Source: Ignavigranum ruoffiae (lineage in GTDB: Bacteria; Bacillota; Bacilli; Lactobacillales; Aerococcaceae). Taken from it: a DNA stretch of 64,000 bases. Below the pieces are notes generated by a model. It did not search any database. It was not told the origin of the DNA and saw nothing but the letters and a program-made list of their open reading frames with translations. The stretch is taken from positions 1 through 64,000 of the forward strand of contig NZ_FOEN01000004.1 in NCBI RefSeq assembly GCF_900110675.1, written 5' to 3'. Below are positions 34,501 through 46,457 of this stretch, piece by piece; position 1 is the first letter of the stretch, and each line of letters opens with the position of its first letter. Made by a program: the position numbers and the translations under genes.

Positions 34501-35676
34501 ATGCAAAAGCTGGTTATCAAAACATCTTCGCAAATCATGGCCGAGATTGAAGAACATGATAATCTAAGGATTACCACGCCCCAGGCCCTATACCAAATCA
34601 AACGTAATCGCCATCAAGAAGATCAGAAGAATGCTTTGCATTGGGTCTTTCTACCAACAATTCTGCAAATGGGATTGTTTGTCTTATATTTTATTTGGCG
34701 AAAAGTTGACTTGATCCCGATTTCAGGTCAAACGTCGATGTCACAAGCAACGGTTATTTTAGGGGTTATTGGTGTCTTTGTTTTATTTACGAGCTCTTTT
34801 ATTCTGGGTAAGAAAAAACAGCTAGACTATATTCGCCGGTTTCCTTGGCGCCATTACCCAGCCTTACTTTTATCACTAATGATTATTACATTAGTAAGTT
34901 TGCTGTTTTTCTTTTATTTATTTGATAAATTATTTCACGGTCTGCAGTTGGATATTTATTTAACGAGTGTTATGACTGGTATAATTTTAGGAGTCGTTAA
35001 TTATGCAGTCTTGTATTTCATCTTCACCATGTCGACAACCAGCTTGACTCAATTATTGACTCGGATGATGGTTGGTGGTGTAGTTATTGCCATCATTACC
35101 AATTCGGAAACTTTGTGGTGGCAGCGTCATTTAAGCTTTCTGGGCTCATCCAAAGCTTTGAACGCATGGCAATTCAATCTCACTTTGATTTTATCAGGTT
35201 TGTTGATGATTGCTTTGGTTGATTCAATTTTTATCACTTTAGAGAAAGATCTCCCAGCTTACCAAGGATTACGAATATTGCGTTATTTGCTTTATGCGAC
35301 TGGTTTTAGTCTCGCCATGGTAGGGTTATTTCCATTTGATGGGCCTCGCATTCAACCTTTTCTGCACAATAAATTTGCCGAGCTAATGGTTGTCCTGGTA
35401 ACTACAATGATGTTTTGCAACCGTTGGCTTTTGCCCAAAAATCACCCTTCCTTTGAATGGCTTTCTTATGGTGTAGCAATATTTCTGGCTGGATTCTATG
35501 TCACTTACGAATTTGGCAATTATATAACGCTAACTGCCTTTGAGATCATATCTTTTATGATTGCTTTTATTTGGCTAACCATGCTTTTTAGCCATCTTGA
35601 CCATGCTTCCTTCCCCGAAACTTTGAATTTAGAGTTAGAATTTGAGTTGGAAGAAAAGGCAAGGGAAACTATATAA
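34501..35676 (+). CDS. Polytopic membrane protein, DUF998-like
   Basis: A 391-residue membrane protein of uncertain function. An N-terminal soluble part of about 45 residues (IMAEIEEHDNLRITTPQALYQIK) is followed by some ten hydrophobic segments. The stretch ATGFSLAMVGLFPFDGPRIQPFLHN resembles the DUF998 family signature. The ATG at 34501 is chosen with GGAGG 5 bases upstream; an in-frame ATG at 34489 lies inside that site. No obvious operon partner. Codon use is less AT-rich than in the preceding cobalamin operon. Confidence 0.6.
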   Translation: MQKLVIKTSSQIMAEIEEHDNLRITTPQALYQIKRNRHQEDQKNALHWVFLPTILQMGLFVLYFIWRKVDLIPISGQTSMSQATVILGVIGVFVLFTSSFILGKKKQLDYIRRFPWRHYPALLLSLMIITLVSLLFFFYLFDKLFHGLQLDIYLTSVMTGIILGVVNYAVLYFIFTMSTTSLTQLLTRMMVGGVVIAIITNSETLWWQRHLSFLGSSKALNAWQFNLTLILSGLLMIALVDSIFITLEKDLPAYQGLRILRYLLYATGFSLAMVGLFPFDGPRIQPFLHNKFAELMVVLVTTMMFCNRWLLPKNHPSFEWLSYGVAIFLAGFYVTYEFGNYITLTAFEIISFMIAFIWLTMLFSHLDHASFPETLNLELEFELEEKARETI

Positions 35677-35806
35677 ATCCAGTTTGAAGGATATAAGATT
35701 TTAAGATGGAAATTAACAACCTGCTAAATTTGGCAAAAATCCACTAGACTATAACATTATCAGCTTTCCTCAAAGTTAGATATAATAGAAGGAGAGGAGT
35801 GTTTGT

Positions 35807-36319
35807 ATGTCGATTAAAAAATTATTTTTAGTAGCAGCCCCTTTATTGGGTGGTTCTGTGGTTGGAAAATTGACGACGCCTCATGCTAAGGCAGATTACC
35901 AAGAATTTAAGCAACCTACTTTTGCTCCCCCTAAAGAAACCTTTGGGATCGTATGGCCTTTATTGTACACGGCCATGGGGATTGCCCGTTGTCTGATTGA
36001 AGATGAAGCAGATAAGGAAGAGGCGATCGCGAAGTATGATCTTCAACTCGCTCTGAATTATCTCTGGTCCGTTCTTTATTTTAACTTTAAACTTCGGGGA
36101 GCCGCTTTTATCGAAAGTTTTATCTTATTGGCGAGTGTCATAAGTACAACCGTTAAATTCTTCGAAAAAAATAAATTAGCGGGTAGTTTACTGATTCCTT
36201 ATGTGGCTTGGTCAGCTTTTGCTACTTATTTAAATGGCGCAACATATCAGTTGAATGAAGACAATCCGAAATATTCGCGTGACAAAATAAAAATCACACC
36301 AATAAAAAGAGCGGAATAG
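35807..36319 (+). CDS. TspO/MBR family protein
   Basis: A 170-residue membrane protein of the tryptophan-rich sensory protein/peripheral benzodiazepine receptor family. Typical motifs are QPTFAPPKETFGIVWPLLYTAMGIA near residue 50 (proline-rich loop and tryptophan), YLWSVLYFNFKLRGAA, and the closing WSAFATYLNGATYQLN. Five membrane helices are expected. Bacterial TspO binds porphyrins and affects tetrapyrrole handling; here it is encoded 2 kb after a cobalamin operon, but with its own GGAGAGGAG site and a TATAAT at 35781-35786, so it is probably a separate transcript. Confidence 0.88.
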   Translation: MSIKKLFLVAAPLLGGSVVGKLTTPHAKADYQEFKQPTFAPPKETFGIVWPLLYTAMGIARCLIEDEADKEEAIAKYDLQLALNYLWSVLYFNFKLRGAAFIESFILLASVISTTVKFFEKNKLAGSLLIPYVAWSAFATYLNGATYQLNEDNPKYSRDKIKITPIKRAE

Positions 36320-36437
36320 AACTTTGTTGTTTTACTTTCTTTGGATTGAGATTTTTAAAATCTTTCAAAATTAATTAAGCAATCTTTTTACCCTTTATGT
36401 CTCTAAGTCTTGTGCTGAAAGAAGAGAGGAGATATGT

Positions 36438-37175
36438 TTGGACTTAAAAGTTATCACAAAAAATATCCCTTTAAATAGTAATGAAGAAAGAATTTTAAAA
36501 TATATTATAAATAATATTAAAGAGATCGAAGGCAAAACTCTTAAAGAGCTTAGTAAAGAAGTTTATTCTTCACCGGCTACAATCGTAAGATTAAGTAAAA
36601 AATTAGGTTACACAGGATATCTAGATTTATACTATTTTATTTTTCATCATTGTAATCGTCAGGATATTAGTAACCCAAATTTACAATCAGATACGATGAG
36701 TCCATTTAGCATCACGGAAGTGGATTTTTCACAAGATGTTAAAGAGAATATAGCAACTTTTCATAAATTAATAAATGATCATCCACATATTCCTATAGTA
36801 ATTTGTGCGACAGGGTTTTCTGGGAATGTGTCTACTTATTTATATAAAAAATTGTTGGTAAAAGGTGTCCATGTTATTTATTCAGGTGGTGAAGATTCTT
36901 CTGGGATAATTGAGCGAAATATTGATCGTTTAGGACTTTTCATAGGTATCTCAAAATCAGGAGAGACCACAACGATAATTGATAAAACAAATCTATGTCA
37001 CCAGCATCAAATTCCGACGTTTGTTATTACAGGCAATCAGACGAGTGCACTCTATAAACTAGGTAAATATACTATCTTGGTAAGAGATGATGCCCCTTAT
37101 GATAGCCAAAATATCACTTATAATAATTTTTTTATTCGATTACTTTTCCTTTTTGAATTGTTATCTGATTTTTAA
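36438..37175 (+). CDS. MurR/RpiR family regulator of the alpha-glucoside cluster
   Basis: A 245-residue regulator with an N-terminal helix-turn-helix domain (about 1-75: LKELSKEVYSSPATIVRLSKKLGY) and a C-terminal SIS sugar-phosphate-binding domain (about 105-230: VICATGFSGNVSTYL and IGISKSGETTTIID). It probably senses a phosphosugar and controls the PTS and glycosidase genes that follow. The start is a TTG at 36438, with GAGGAG upstream; the ATG at 36434 is out of frame. Confidence 0.85.
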   Translation: MDLKVITKNIPLNSNEERILKYIINNIKEIEGKTLKELSKEVYSSPATIVRLSKKLGYTGYLDLYYFIFHHCNRQDISNPNLQSDTMSPFSITEVDFSQDVKENIATFHKLINDHPHIPIVICATGFSGNVSTYLYKKLLVKGVHVIYSGGEDSSGIIERNIDRLGLFIGISKSGETTTIIDKTNLCHQHQIPTFVITGNQTSALYKLGKYTILVRDDAPYDSQNITYNNFFIRLLFLFELLSDF

Positions 37176-37231
37176 GGAAATCTGTTTCAGTTTATGAAAT
37201 AGATTTCTTTTTCTATACTAATCCTTAAATA

Positions 37232-37247
37232 ATGAAAACGATTACTT
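37232..37247 (+). promoter_or_regulatory. Candidate cre site (CcpA) upstream of the alpha-glucoside PTS
   Basis: ATGAAAACGATTACTT matches every position of the consensus WTGNAANCGNWNNCWW. It lies 35 bases before the PTS IIBC gene, a position suited to carbon catabolite repression of the PTS-glycosidase pair. Confidence 0.65.
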
Positions 37248-37281
37248 TAAAATAAAAATAGGAAAGAGAGGTGTCTTAATT

Positions 37282-40199
<2,918 letters not shown>

Positions 40200-40314
40200 T
40201 ATTTGTTACTAGCCATAGTTTGATTTGTCTTTTATCACATCATTTTATTGAATATTTATCTTTATAAATATAAGGACAAGTTCTCTACTCTATAAATTTG
40301 GAGGCATTGTATTT

Positions 40315-41598
40315 ATGTTAGAAAGAGAAAATAACGTAACTTTATGTATCGATGTAGGAACTACAAATATTAAATTCTTATACAAAAGTACCGATGAGAG
40401 AATTATCCGTTTCGATGAAGAAGTAACTATGTATTATGATGAAAAGGGAAATTCATTTCAAATTCCTGAAGAAATCTTAGAAACGATATTACATAACATT
40501 AGGCTGATGAATCAAAAATACGGTCAAATTGATAATATTGCTTTAAGTGTTCCTATGCATACGCTCATCATCGATCACAAGTTATGGTTGTGGTCAGATA
40601 TTCGAAGTGCTACCTGGGTGGATACCTTTAATCAATCTGAACTAGCCTTAAAATTCTATAACTTGACAGGCACTCCGATTCATCCGATGTCTCCATTTTG
40701 TAAAATTGCTTATTTACAATCACTGAATAGAATCGAAAAAGCTCAAAGATTAATCGGTTTGAAAGAATATTTAATGAATGTGTTGACTGGGGAGTTTCTT
40801 ATTGATTATTCTACGGCTTCGACTACTGGATTATTTAATCTACACACTTTAGATTGGAGCGACGAAGTACTGACTTTTTTGAAAATAAAGAGAGAACAAT
40901 TAGGAAGGTTAGTGGATACAAATTTTCATGCTCCGATAAATTTAGTGTTAGCAACACAATTAGGCCTTTCGAAAGAAGTTAAGATCTTTGTAGGAGGCTG
41001 TGATGGTTGCTTGGCAAGTTTGGCAACTTTAATTAAATACCAAGAAAAGAATGTACTTACTATGGGAACAAGTGGCGCAGCCCGATCCGTCAAAGATGAA
41101 ATAACTCTTTCTAATCAAGGGAGATATTTTTGTTATTATATGACTCCTAAACATTGGGTAATCGGCGGTCCGACAAATAATGGAGGAAATGTGATTCAGT
41201 GGTGGAGTAGGATTATTTACCGTGATTCAAAAGAAATTTATCAGCATTTAGATCGCATTAGCGAACGTCAAAATCTGAAAAATTTAAAAGTAAATCCTTA
41301 TTTGTTTGGTGAAAGAGCTCCCTATTGGGATATCCATAAAACCGGCACTATTATGGGCTTATCTGCCTCATACGACGAAGATGATTTGAGTTATGCGATT
41401 ATTGTAGGTGTTTTTAATAACCTTATTCAAATCGCTAATGATTTGAAAATAGAAGGAAATATTTTAGTCAATGGTGGAGTATTTAGAAATCCATATCTAC
41501 GCAAAATATTTCAAGATTTGTGGCTAGATAATGTTGTTCTAGCGGAGAACTGTGAACCCTGTGATGGCTTATTGTATCTTGTAGAAAGTAAATACTGA
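40315..41598 (+). CDS. FGGY-family carbohydrate kinase, gluconokinase-like, short at the C-terminus
   Basis: A 427-residue sugar kinase with TLCIDVGTTNIKFLY (phosphate loop), GGPTNNGGNVIQWWSR, YLFGERAPYWD and ILVNGGVFRNPYLRK, most like gluconate kinases. Typical members are about 490-515 residues; this one stops soon after CEPCDGLLYL, where family members continue with a Gly-Ala rich helix, so the C-terminal end appears missing and activity is uncertain. No continuation was seen in the other frames up to the terminator. Preceded by TTGGAGG; a terminator at 41640 follows. Confidence 0.75.
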   Translation: MLERENNVTLCIDVGTTNIKFLYKSTDERIIRFDEEVTMYYDEKGNSFQIPEEILETILHNIRLMNQKYGQIDNIALSVPMHTLIIDHKLWLWSDIRSATWVDTFNQSELALKFYNLTGTPIHPMSPFCKIAYLQSLNRIEKAQRLIGLKEYLMNVLTGEFLIDYSTASTTGLFNLHTLDWSDEVLTFLKIKREQLGRLVDTNFHAPINLVLATQLGLSKEVKIFVGGCDGCLASLATLIKYQEKNVLTMGTSGAARSVKDEITLSNQGRYFCYYMTPKHWVIGGPTNNGGNVIQWWSRIIYRDSKEIYQHLDRISERQNLKNLKVNPYLFGERAPYWDIHKTGTIMGLSASYDEDDLSYAIIVGVFNNLIQIANDLKIEGNILVNGGVFRNPYLRKIFQDLWLDNVVLAENCEPCDGLLYLVESKY

Positions 41599-41639
41599 AA
41601 TTTTAGATGCTCATTCATAGTATACTAAGTTAAAATAAG

Positions 41640-41676
41640 GATCCCACTATAATGATTTATATAGTGGGATTGTTTT
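41640..41676 (+). terminator. Terminator after the FGGY kinase
   Basis: ATCCCACTATA pairs with TATAGTGGGAT around a short AT loop and is followed by TGTTTTATTT. It separates the kinase gene from the next cluster. The remainder of 41599-41939 holds only a weak hairpin (AGCCCA with TGGGCT around 41845-41882) and a one-mismatch cre-like box at 41860-41875. Confidence 0.85.
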
Positions 41677-41939
41677 ATTTATATGAAATAGTCTAGTTCC
41701 AGCTTATATTTTTTATGATTTGGTTAATTTGCTTGGTCATAGTGGTAATAAAATTTCAAGAGTTTAGTAATGTTTCTGAAAAACCCCTTCTAAAATCTAT
41801 ATAATTAACATGTTTTGACAATTACAGTCAATATAGAAAGTAAAGCCCAGTCTAAAAATATGTAAGCGGATTATTTTGGGCTCAAATAACCTTCTAGTTT
41901 AGAGTTGTGTCATTTATAGTATTAATAGGGGGAATTTCA

Positions 41940-44006
41940 TTGATTAATAATGATATTATAAATAATTTGCCAATCTTTTCTAACTATAATGGACATTCTC
42001 TCTCTGATTTAGAGAAAGTCTTAAAAACTACGAAGAAAAGTATACTGCAGGATGTTGAAAAAATAAATGATGTATTGGCTTATTTTAACTATCCAGTGAT
42101 TGAGATATGTGATAACAACTTATGGTTGCCTAATGTTTCCATAAAAGAATTATTTTCTAAAATGTCCCCCGAGTTGTCCCTATACTATTTTCAAGACGAA
42201 CGAGTTTGGATGATTATACTATATATCTTTTTAGAGTATGATTTTATCTCTAACTATCATTTTCAAGAATTTTTGCGAGTAAGTAAAAACACAGTCTTAT
42301 CGGATTTAAAAGAATTGAGAATCATATTAGAGAAATACAAAGTTGAATTAAAATATTCTCGCAAAGATGGATATTATTTTCTTGGAAAATCCATTCATAT
42401 TCGACAAATACTTGAGACAGCCTTGAATGAAATCATGGCTTTTGAAAGTGGTAAATGGATCATACGGTACACATTTTATCGATGTCGACAAAATTTTGAG
42501 ATTGATCCTATCATTCGATTTTTCCATTCGGTATCCCAAAAAGAAGAACTAAGTTTTATTGAGGAAAGAATCGAGACAACGGCATATTTAATTTTATTTC
42601 TTCAAACTGGGAAAATAGGTAGTAGTCCACAATATAGTGACAAAGAAATTAGAGAAATCGCTACCTCGCCAGTAATTCATATTGTAGAGGACTTTATGTC
42701 TATTTATCCCGAATTGGAGTGTGAAAAATACTTTATTGCCTCAAGATTATTGGGATGTATACAGGGAAATCTCTATTTGGATATTAATCCAAAAATAGTG
42801 GCCATTATGGAAGATATGATTGAGGTTGTTACTGCTAATACAGGAATTATATTTAATAATAATGAGCAATTTAGAATGAATTTATATAATCATTTGGCAC
42901 CAGCATATTATCGATTAATGTTTGATATGAATTTAATCAATCCACTCAAAGACCAGATTATAGAGGAGTATAGTAGCTTATTCTATTTAGTGAAGAAGAG
43001 TATGTTTCCTTTAGCAAATGCCTTAAATAAAAATATCCCTGCAGATGAGATTGCCTACTTTACCATGCATTTTGGTGGATATATTACAGCCTATCAAAGT
43101 ATTGAAAGTAATAGAAAGTTGACGGCGCTAACAATATGTCCTAAAGGAGTTTCTTCATCCCTTATCTTGACTTCAGAACTCCAGGCCATTATGCCAGAAA
43201 TTAAATTTAATGGAATCCACCAGTTAGATAAAATAAAAGAGTTAGACTCATCTGAATATGACTTAATCTTTTCAACTGTGTATTTTGAAACCGAGAAGCC
43301 ACTTTTCCTTGTCCAACCTTTTATGAATCCGGTAGAGAAGAGTCTACTGAAGAAAAAAGTCTACTCGGAGTTTCTAATTAGAACGGGACACAATGAACAA
43401 ATAGAAGAGATTTTAACAATCGTTGGTAAACATGCTGAAGTAAAAGATGAATTACTATTAAAAGAAGCTTTATTTGATTATTTTTTTGATAAAACTAGAA
43501 GTGCCATTAATTGGGAGGGTGTTACGTTGAGCGATTTGCTTCAAAAAAGTTTAATTCAAAAGGTAGAGAAAGTAGCTGATTGGCAAGAGGGGATCCGTCT
43601 AGCTGCAAAGCCACTAGAACAACAAGGATATATAGAAGCCACATATATTGATGCGATGATTGATTCAATCAAAAAACTTGGCGCTTATATCGTGTTGGCT
43701 CCCCATGTAGCTGTACCTCATGCTTCGCCAAAGGAAGGTGTAAAGAGATTAGGCATGAGTTTGTTACAAATACAAGAACCGGTAAATTTCAACTTAGAAC
43801 AAGATGAATACGATGAAGATCGCGAAGTTCATTTAATTTTTGTATTAGCTGCGATTGATTCAACGGCTCATTTAAGAGCTTTGCAACAGTTAGTAATGAT
43901 TATAGAAGATGAAGAGACGATCGATAAATTGATCGCAGCAAATAGTTGTGAAGCCATCGAAGAAATAATAAATAAATCAATAAAACAGGAGGAGTCTTAT
44001 GATTAA
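41940..44006 (+). CDS. BglG-type PRD antiterminator/activator with C-terminal EIIA domain
   Basis: A 688-residue regulator: N-terminal DNA-binding helix-turn-helix regions (to about 165), two PTS regulation domains in the middle (including AYFTMHFGGYI), a IIB-like stretch (LTALTICPKGVSSSLIL) and a C-terminal EIIA domain (about 540-685) with the phosphorylation histidine in APHVAVPHASP. This is the LicR/MtlR layout. The neighbouring ascorbate-type PTS has IIB and IIC but no IIA gene, so this EIIA domain may serve transport as well as regulation. The start is a TTG at 41940 preceded by AGGGGGAA. It overlaps the IIB gene by 8 bases. Confidence 0.85.
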   Translation: MINNDIINNLPIFSNYNGHSLSDLEKVLKTTKKSILQDVEKINDVLAYFNYPVIEICDNNLWLPNVSIKELFSKMSPELSLYYFQDERVWMIILYIFLEYDFISNYHFQEFLRVSKNTVLSDLKELRIILEKYKVELKYSRKDGYYFLGKSIHIRQILETALNEIMAFESGKWIIRYTFYRCRQNFEIDPIIRFFHSVSQKEELSFIEERIETTAYLILFLQTGKIGSSPQYSDKEIREIATSPVIHIVEDFMSIYPELECEKYFIASRLLGCIQGNLYLDINPKIVAIMEDMIEVVTANTGIIFNNNEQFRMNLYNHLAPAYYRLMFDMNLINPLKDQIIEEYSSLFYLVKKSMFPLANALNKNIPADEIAYFTMHFGGYITAYQSIESNRKLTALTICPKGVSSSLILTSELQAIMPEIKFNGIHQLDKIKELDSSEYDLIFSTVYFETEKPLFLVQPFMNPVEKSLLKKKVYSEFLIRTGHNEQIEEILTIVGKHAEVKDELLLKEALFDYFFDKTRSAINWEGVTLSDLLQKSLIQKVEKVADWQEGIRLAAKPLEQQGYIEATYIDAMIDSIKKLGAYIVLAPHVAVPHASPKEGVKRLGMSLLQIQEPVNFNLEQDEYDEDREVHLIFVLAAIDSTAHLRALQQLVMIIEDEETIDKLIAANSCEAIEEIINKSIKQEESYD

Positions 44007-44277
44007 AATAGTAACAGTTTGTGGAAATGGAATTGGTTCGAGCTTGTTGTTAAAAATGAAGATAGAAAAAATTGCAAAAGACCATGGTTATGATGTTCAA
44101 GCAGAATCTTGTGATTCAAATGCTGCTGTAGGAAAAGACGCTGATTTATTCGTAACAGTTAAAGAGTTTAAAGATATCTTTCCTTCAGAAGCGAATGTCT
44201 GTATTGTTCCTAGTTATACTAACCGTCAGAAAATTGAGAACGAAATCTTACCTTATTTAGAAAAATTGAGCGTTTAA
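43999..44277 (+). CDS. PTS IIB component, ascorbate (SgaB/UlaB) type
   Basis: A 92-residue PTS IIB protein beginning IKIVTVCGNGIGSSLLLKMK, where the cysteine of the CGNGxGSS loop carries the phosphate. It passes phosphate to the IIC protein encoded next. The true sugar is unknown; sugar acids or alditols related to ascorbate are likely. AGGAGGAGT precedes the ATG. Confidence 0.9.
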   Translation: MIKIVTVCGNGIGSSLLLKMKIEKIAKDHGYDVQAESCDSNAAVGKDADLFVTVKEFKDIFPSEANVCIVPSYTNRQKIENEILPYLEKLSV

Positions 44278-44298
44278 AAGCAAAAGGAGGATAAAGAA

Positions 44299-45657
44299 AT
44301 GGTATTTTTAGATTTTTTGAAAGATATCTTAAGTGAGCCTGCATTCTTGATGGGATTGATCTCTTGTTTTGGTCTAATTGCATTGAAATCTCCAGCACAT
44401 AAAATTCTTACGGGTACTTTAGGGCCCATTCTAGGTTATTTAATGTTATCAGCTGGAGCGGGTGTTATTGTCGCAAATTTAGACCCTTTGTCTCAAATGA
44501 TTGAGACTGGATTCCATATTACAGGGGTCGTACCCAATAATGAAGCTGTTACATCAGTTGCTCAAGAAGTATTGGGTGTTGAAACCATGTCTATTTTAGT
44601 AGTAGGACTAATTTTTAATTTATTAATTGCACGATTTACTAAATATAAATATATATTTTTGACCGGTCATCATAGTTTTTTTATGGCTTGTTTATTGTCG
44701 GCCGTCTTAGGAGCATTAAATTTTAAAGGATTTGTTTTAATTCTTATTGGTGGATTTATCTTAGGTGCCTGGTCAGCAATTTCACCAGCCATTGGTCAGA
44801 AATATACACTGAAAGTAACAGATGGAGATGAAATTGCAATGGGCCATTTTGGTTCATTAGGTTATTATCTTTCTGCTTGGATAGGATCATTGGTAGGTTC
44901 TAATAGTTTAAATACCGAAGAAATTAAAGTATCCGAAAAATGGAATTTTCTCAGAAATACCACAATTTCAACTGCAATAATTATGGTGATTTTTTATATC
45001 ATTGCTGCCATAGCTGCGGGTTCAGAATTCGTTACCAGCTTATCAGGCGGACAAAATTTTATTATCTTTGCGATTTTATCGGGATTAAAATTTGCAGTTG
45101 GGGTAGCGATTGTATACGCGGGGGTCAGAATGATTTTAGCGGATTTAATTCCAGCATTTGAAGGTGTAAGTACGAAACTAATTCCTAATGCAGTTCCTGC
45201 TGTGGATTGTGCCGTCTTTTTCCCTTATGCCCCTACTGCCGTTATTATTGGTTTCGCCTTTAGCTTTTTCGGCGGTGTGATTGGTATGTTGATTCTGGGA
45301 GCCATTGGAGGCGTCTTAATCATTCCAGGTATGGTACCACATTTCTTCTGTGGAGCAACCGCAGGTATCTTTGGGAATGCTACAGGCGGACGCAAAGGTG
45401 CTATTTTTGGTTCTTTTGTTAATGGATTATTGTTATCTTTTCTACCTGCTTTGCTCCTACCTGTTCTAGGGAATTTAGGTTTTAGCAATACAACCTTCGG
45501 TGATGTTGACTTTGGTGTTATCGGAATTATTTTAGGTCGACTAGGACAATTAGCTCAATCCATTGGAGTTTATGGCTTGATCGTAGTATTGATGCTAGTC
45601 CTAATAATTCCTTCTTTTACCAATAAGTCTGTAGATGCGATTAATAATCAACAATAG
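44299..45657 (+). CDS. PTS IIC component, ascorbate (SgaT/UlaA) type
   Basis: A 452-residue membrane permease with about eleven membrane segments. Recognisable SgaT/UlaA features are ISCFGLIALKSPAHKILTGTLGPILGYLML near the N-terminus, the TGHHSFFMACLLSA segment and AVDCAVFFPYAPTAVIIGF in the C-terminal half. It forms the channel for the sugar phosphorylated by the IIB protein. AAAGGAGG lies before the ATG. Confidence 0.9.
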   Translation: MVFLDFLKDILSEPAFLMGLISCFGLIALKSPAHKILTGTLGPILGYLMLSAGAGVIVANLDPLSQMIETGFHITGVVPNNEAVTSVAQEVLGVETMSILVVGLIFNLLIARFTKYKYIFLTGHHSFFMACLLSAVLGALNFKGFVLILIGGFILGAWSAISPAIGQKYTLKVTDGDEIAMGHFGSLGYYLSAWIGSLVGSNSLNTEEIKVSEKWNFLRNTTISTAIIMVIFYIIAAIAAGSEFVTSLSGGQNFIIFAILSGLKFAVGVAIVYAGVRMILADLIPAFEGVSTKLIPNAVPAVDCAVFFPYAPTAVIIGFAFSFFGGVIGMLILGAIGGVLIIPGMVPHFFCGATAGIFGNATGGRKGAIFGSFVNGLLLSFLPALLLPVLGNLGFSNTTFGDVDFGVIGIILGRLGQLAQSIGVYGLIVVLMLVLIIPSFTNKSVDAINNQQ

Positions 45658-45666
45658 GAGGAGAAA

Positions 45667-46377
45667 ATGGAAGAGCTAGCTATTAAGATTTTTTCTGATG
45701 GTGCAAATATTGATGAAATGATCGAAGATTTAAATGGCGGAATTGTTACTGGCTTTACTACCAATCCCAGCTTAATGAAAAAAGCTGGAGTTACTAGTTA
45801 TCTAGATTTTGCTCAAAAAGTCTTAGCTCAAATTAAAGAATATCCGGTTTCGTTCGAGGTTTTTTCTGATGATATTTCGGTAATGAAAGAAGAGGCTTTG
45901 CGTTTATCTAGCTTGGGAGATAATGTCTATGTGAAGATTCCAATTACTAATTCAAAAGGGGAGAGTACTTTAACGCTCATTAAAGAACTATCAGAGAAGG
46001 GAATTAAGATAAACGTTACAGCAATATTTACCACTCAACAAGTAGCAGATACAGTAAAGGCACTTAGCAATCAGACACCGTCCATAGTTTCTGTGTTTGC
46101 AGGAAGAATTGCTGATACGGGGATCGATCCAGAACCCCTGATGAAAGAAGCTTTAAATATTTGTGCGGAGAAATCCTCGATTGAATTACTGTGGGCGAGT
46201 CCAAGGGAAGTTTTAAATGTCTATCAGGCCAATGATTTAGGGGTTCATATCATTACTTGTACACCTTCGATCATTAAAAAACTGTCTTTAAGAAATAAAG
46301 ACTTAGAGGAATATTCATTGGAAACAGTACAAATGTTCTTAAAAGATAGTCAAAGCTTAGGTTTCTCAATTTTGTAG
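45667..46377 (+). CDS. Transaldolase-like/fructose-6-phosphate aldolase family protein
   Basis: A 236-residue class I aldolase of the TalC/MipB family. It has IVTGFTTNPSLMKKAGV at the N-terminus, the Schiff-base lysine in VYVKIPITNSKG, NVTAIFTTQQ and VSVFAGRIADTG. Such proteins often accompany sugar-acid PTS systems and cleave or rearrange the resulting keto-sugar phosphate. It follows the IIC gene by 9 bases with TAGGAGGAG, so it shares its transcript. Confidence 0.88.
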   Translation: MEELAIKIFSDGANIDEMIEDLNGGIVTGFTTNPSLMKKAGVTSYLDFAQKVLAQIKEYPVSFEVFSDDISVMKEEALRLSSLGDNVYVKIPITNSKGESTLTLIKELSEKGIKINVTAIFTTQQVADTVKALSNQTPSIVSVFAGRIADTGIDPEPLMKEALNICAEKSSIELLWASPREVLNVYQANDLGVHIITCTPSIIKKLSLRNKDLEEYSLETVQMFLKDSQSLGFSIL

Positions 46378-46392
46378 TTTCACTGGGCACAC

Positions 46393-46438
46393 AAAAAAAC
46401 GATAACTTTACTCATAATGAGAAAGTTATCGCTTTTTT
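46393..46438. terminator. Bidirectional terminator between the PTS cluster and the surface protein gene
   Basis: CGATAACTTT (46400-46409) pairs with AAAGTTATCG (46422-46431), with an inner CTCAT/ATGAG extension. T6 follows on the plus strand and, on the minus strand, T7 (46399-46393). It ends both converging genes. Confidence 0.92.
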
Positions 46439-46457
46439 GGTTTATTAAGATATCAAC

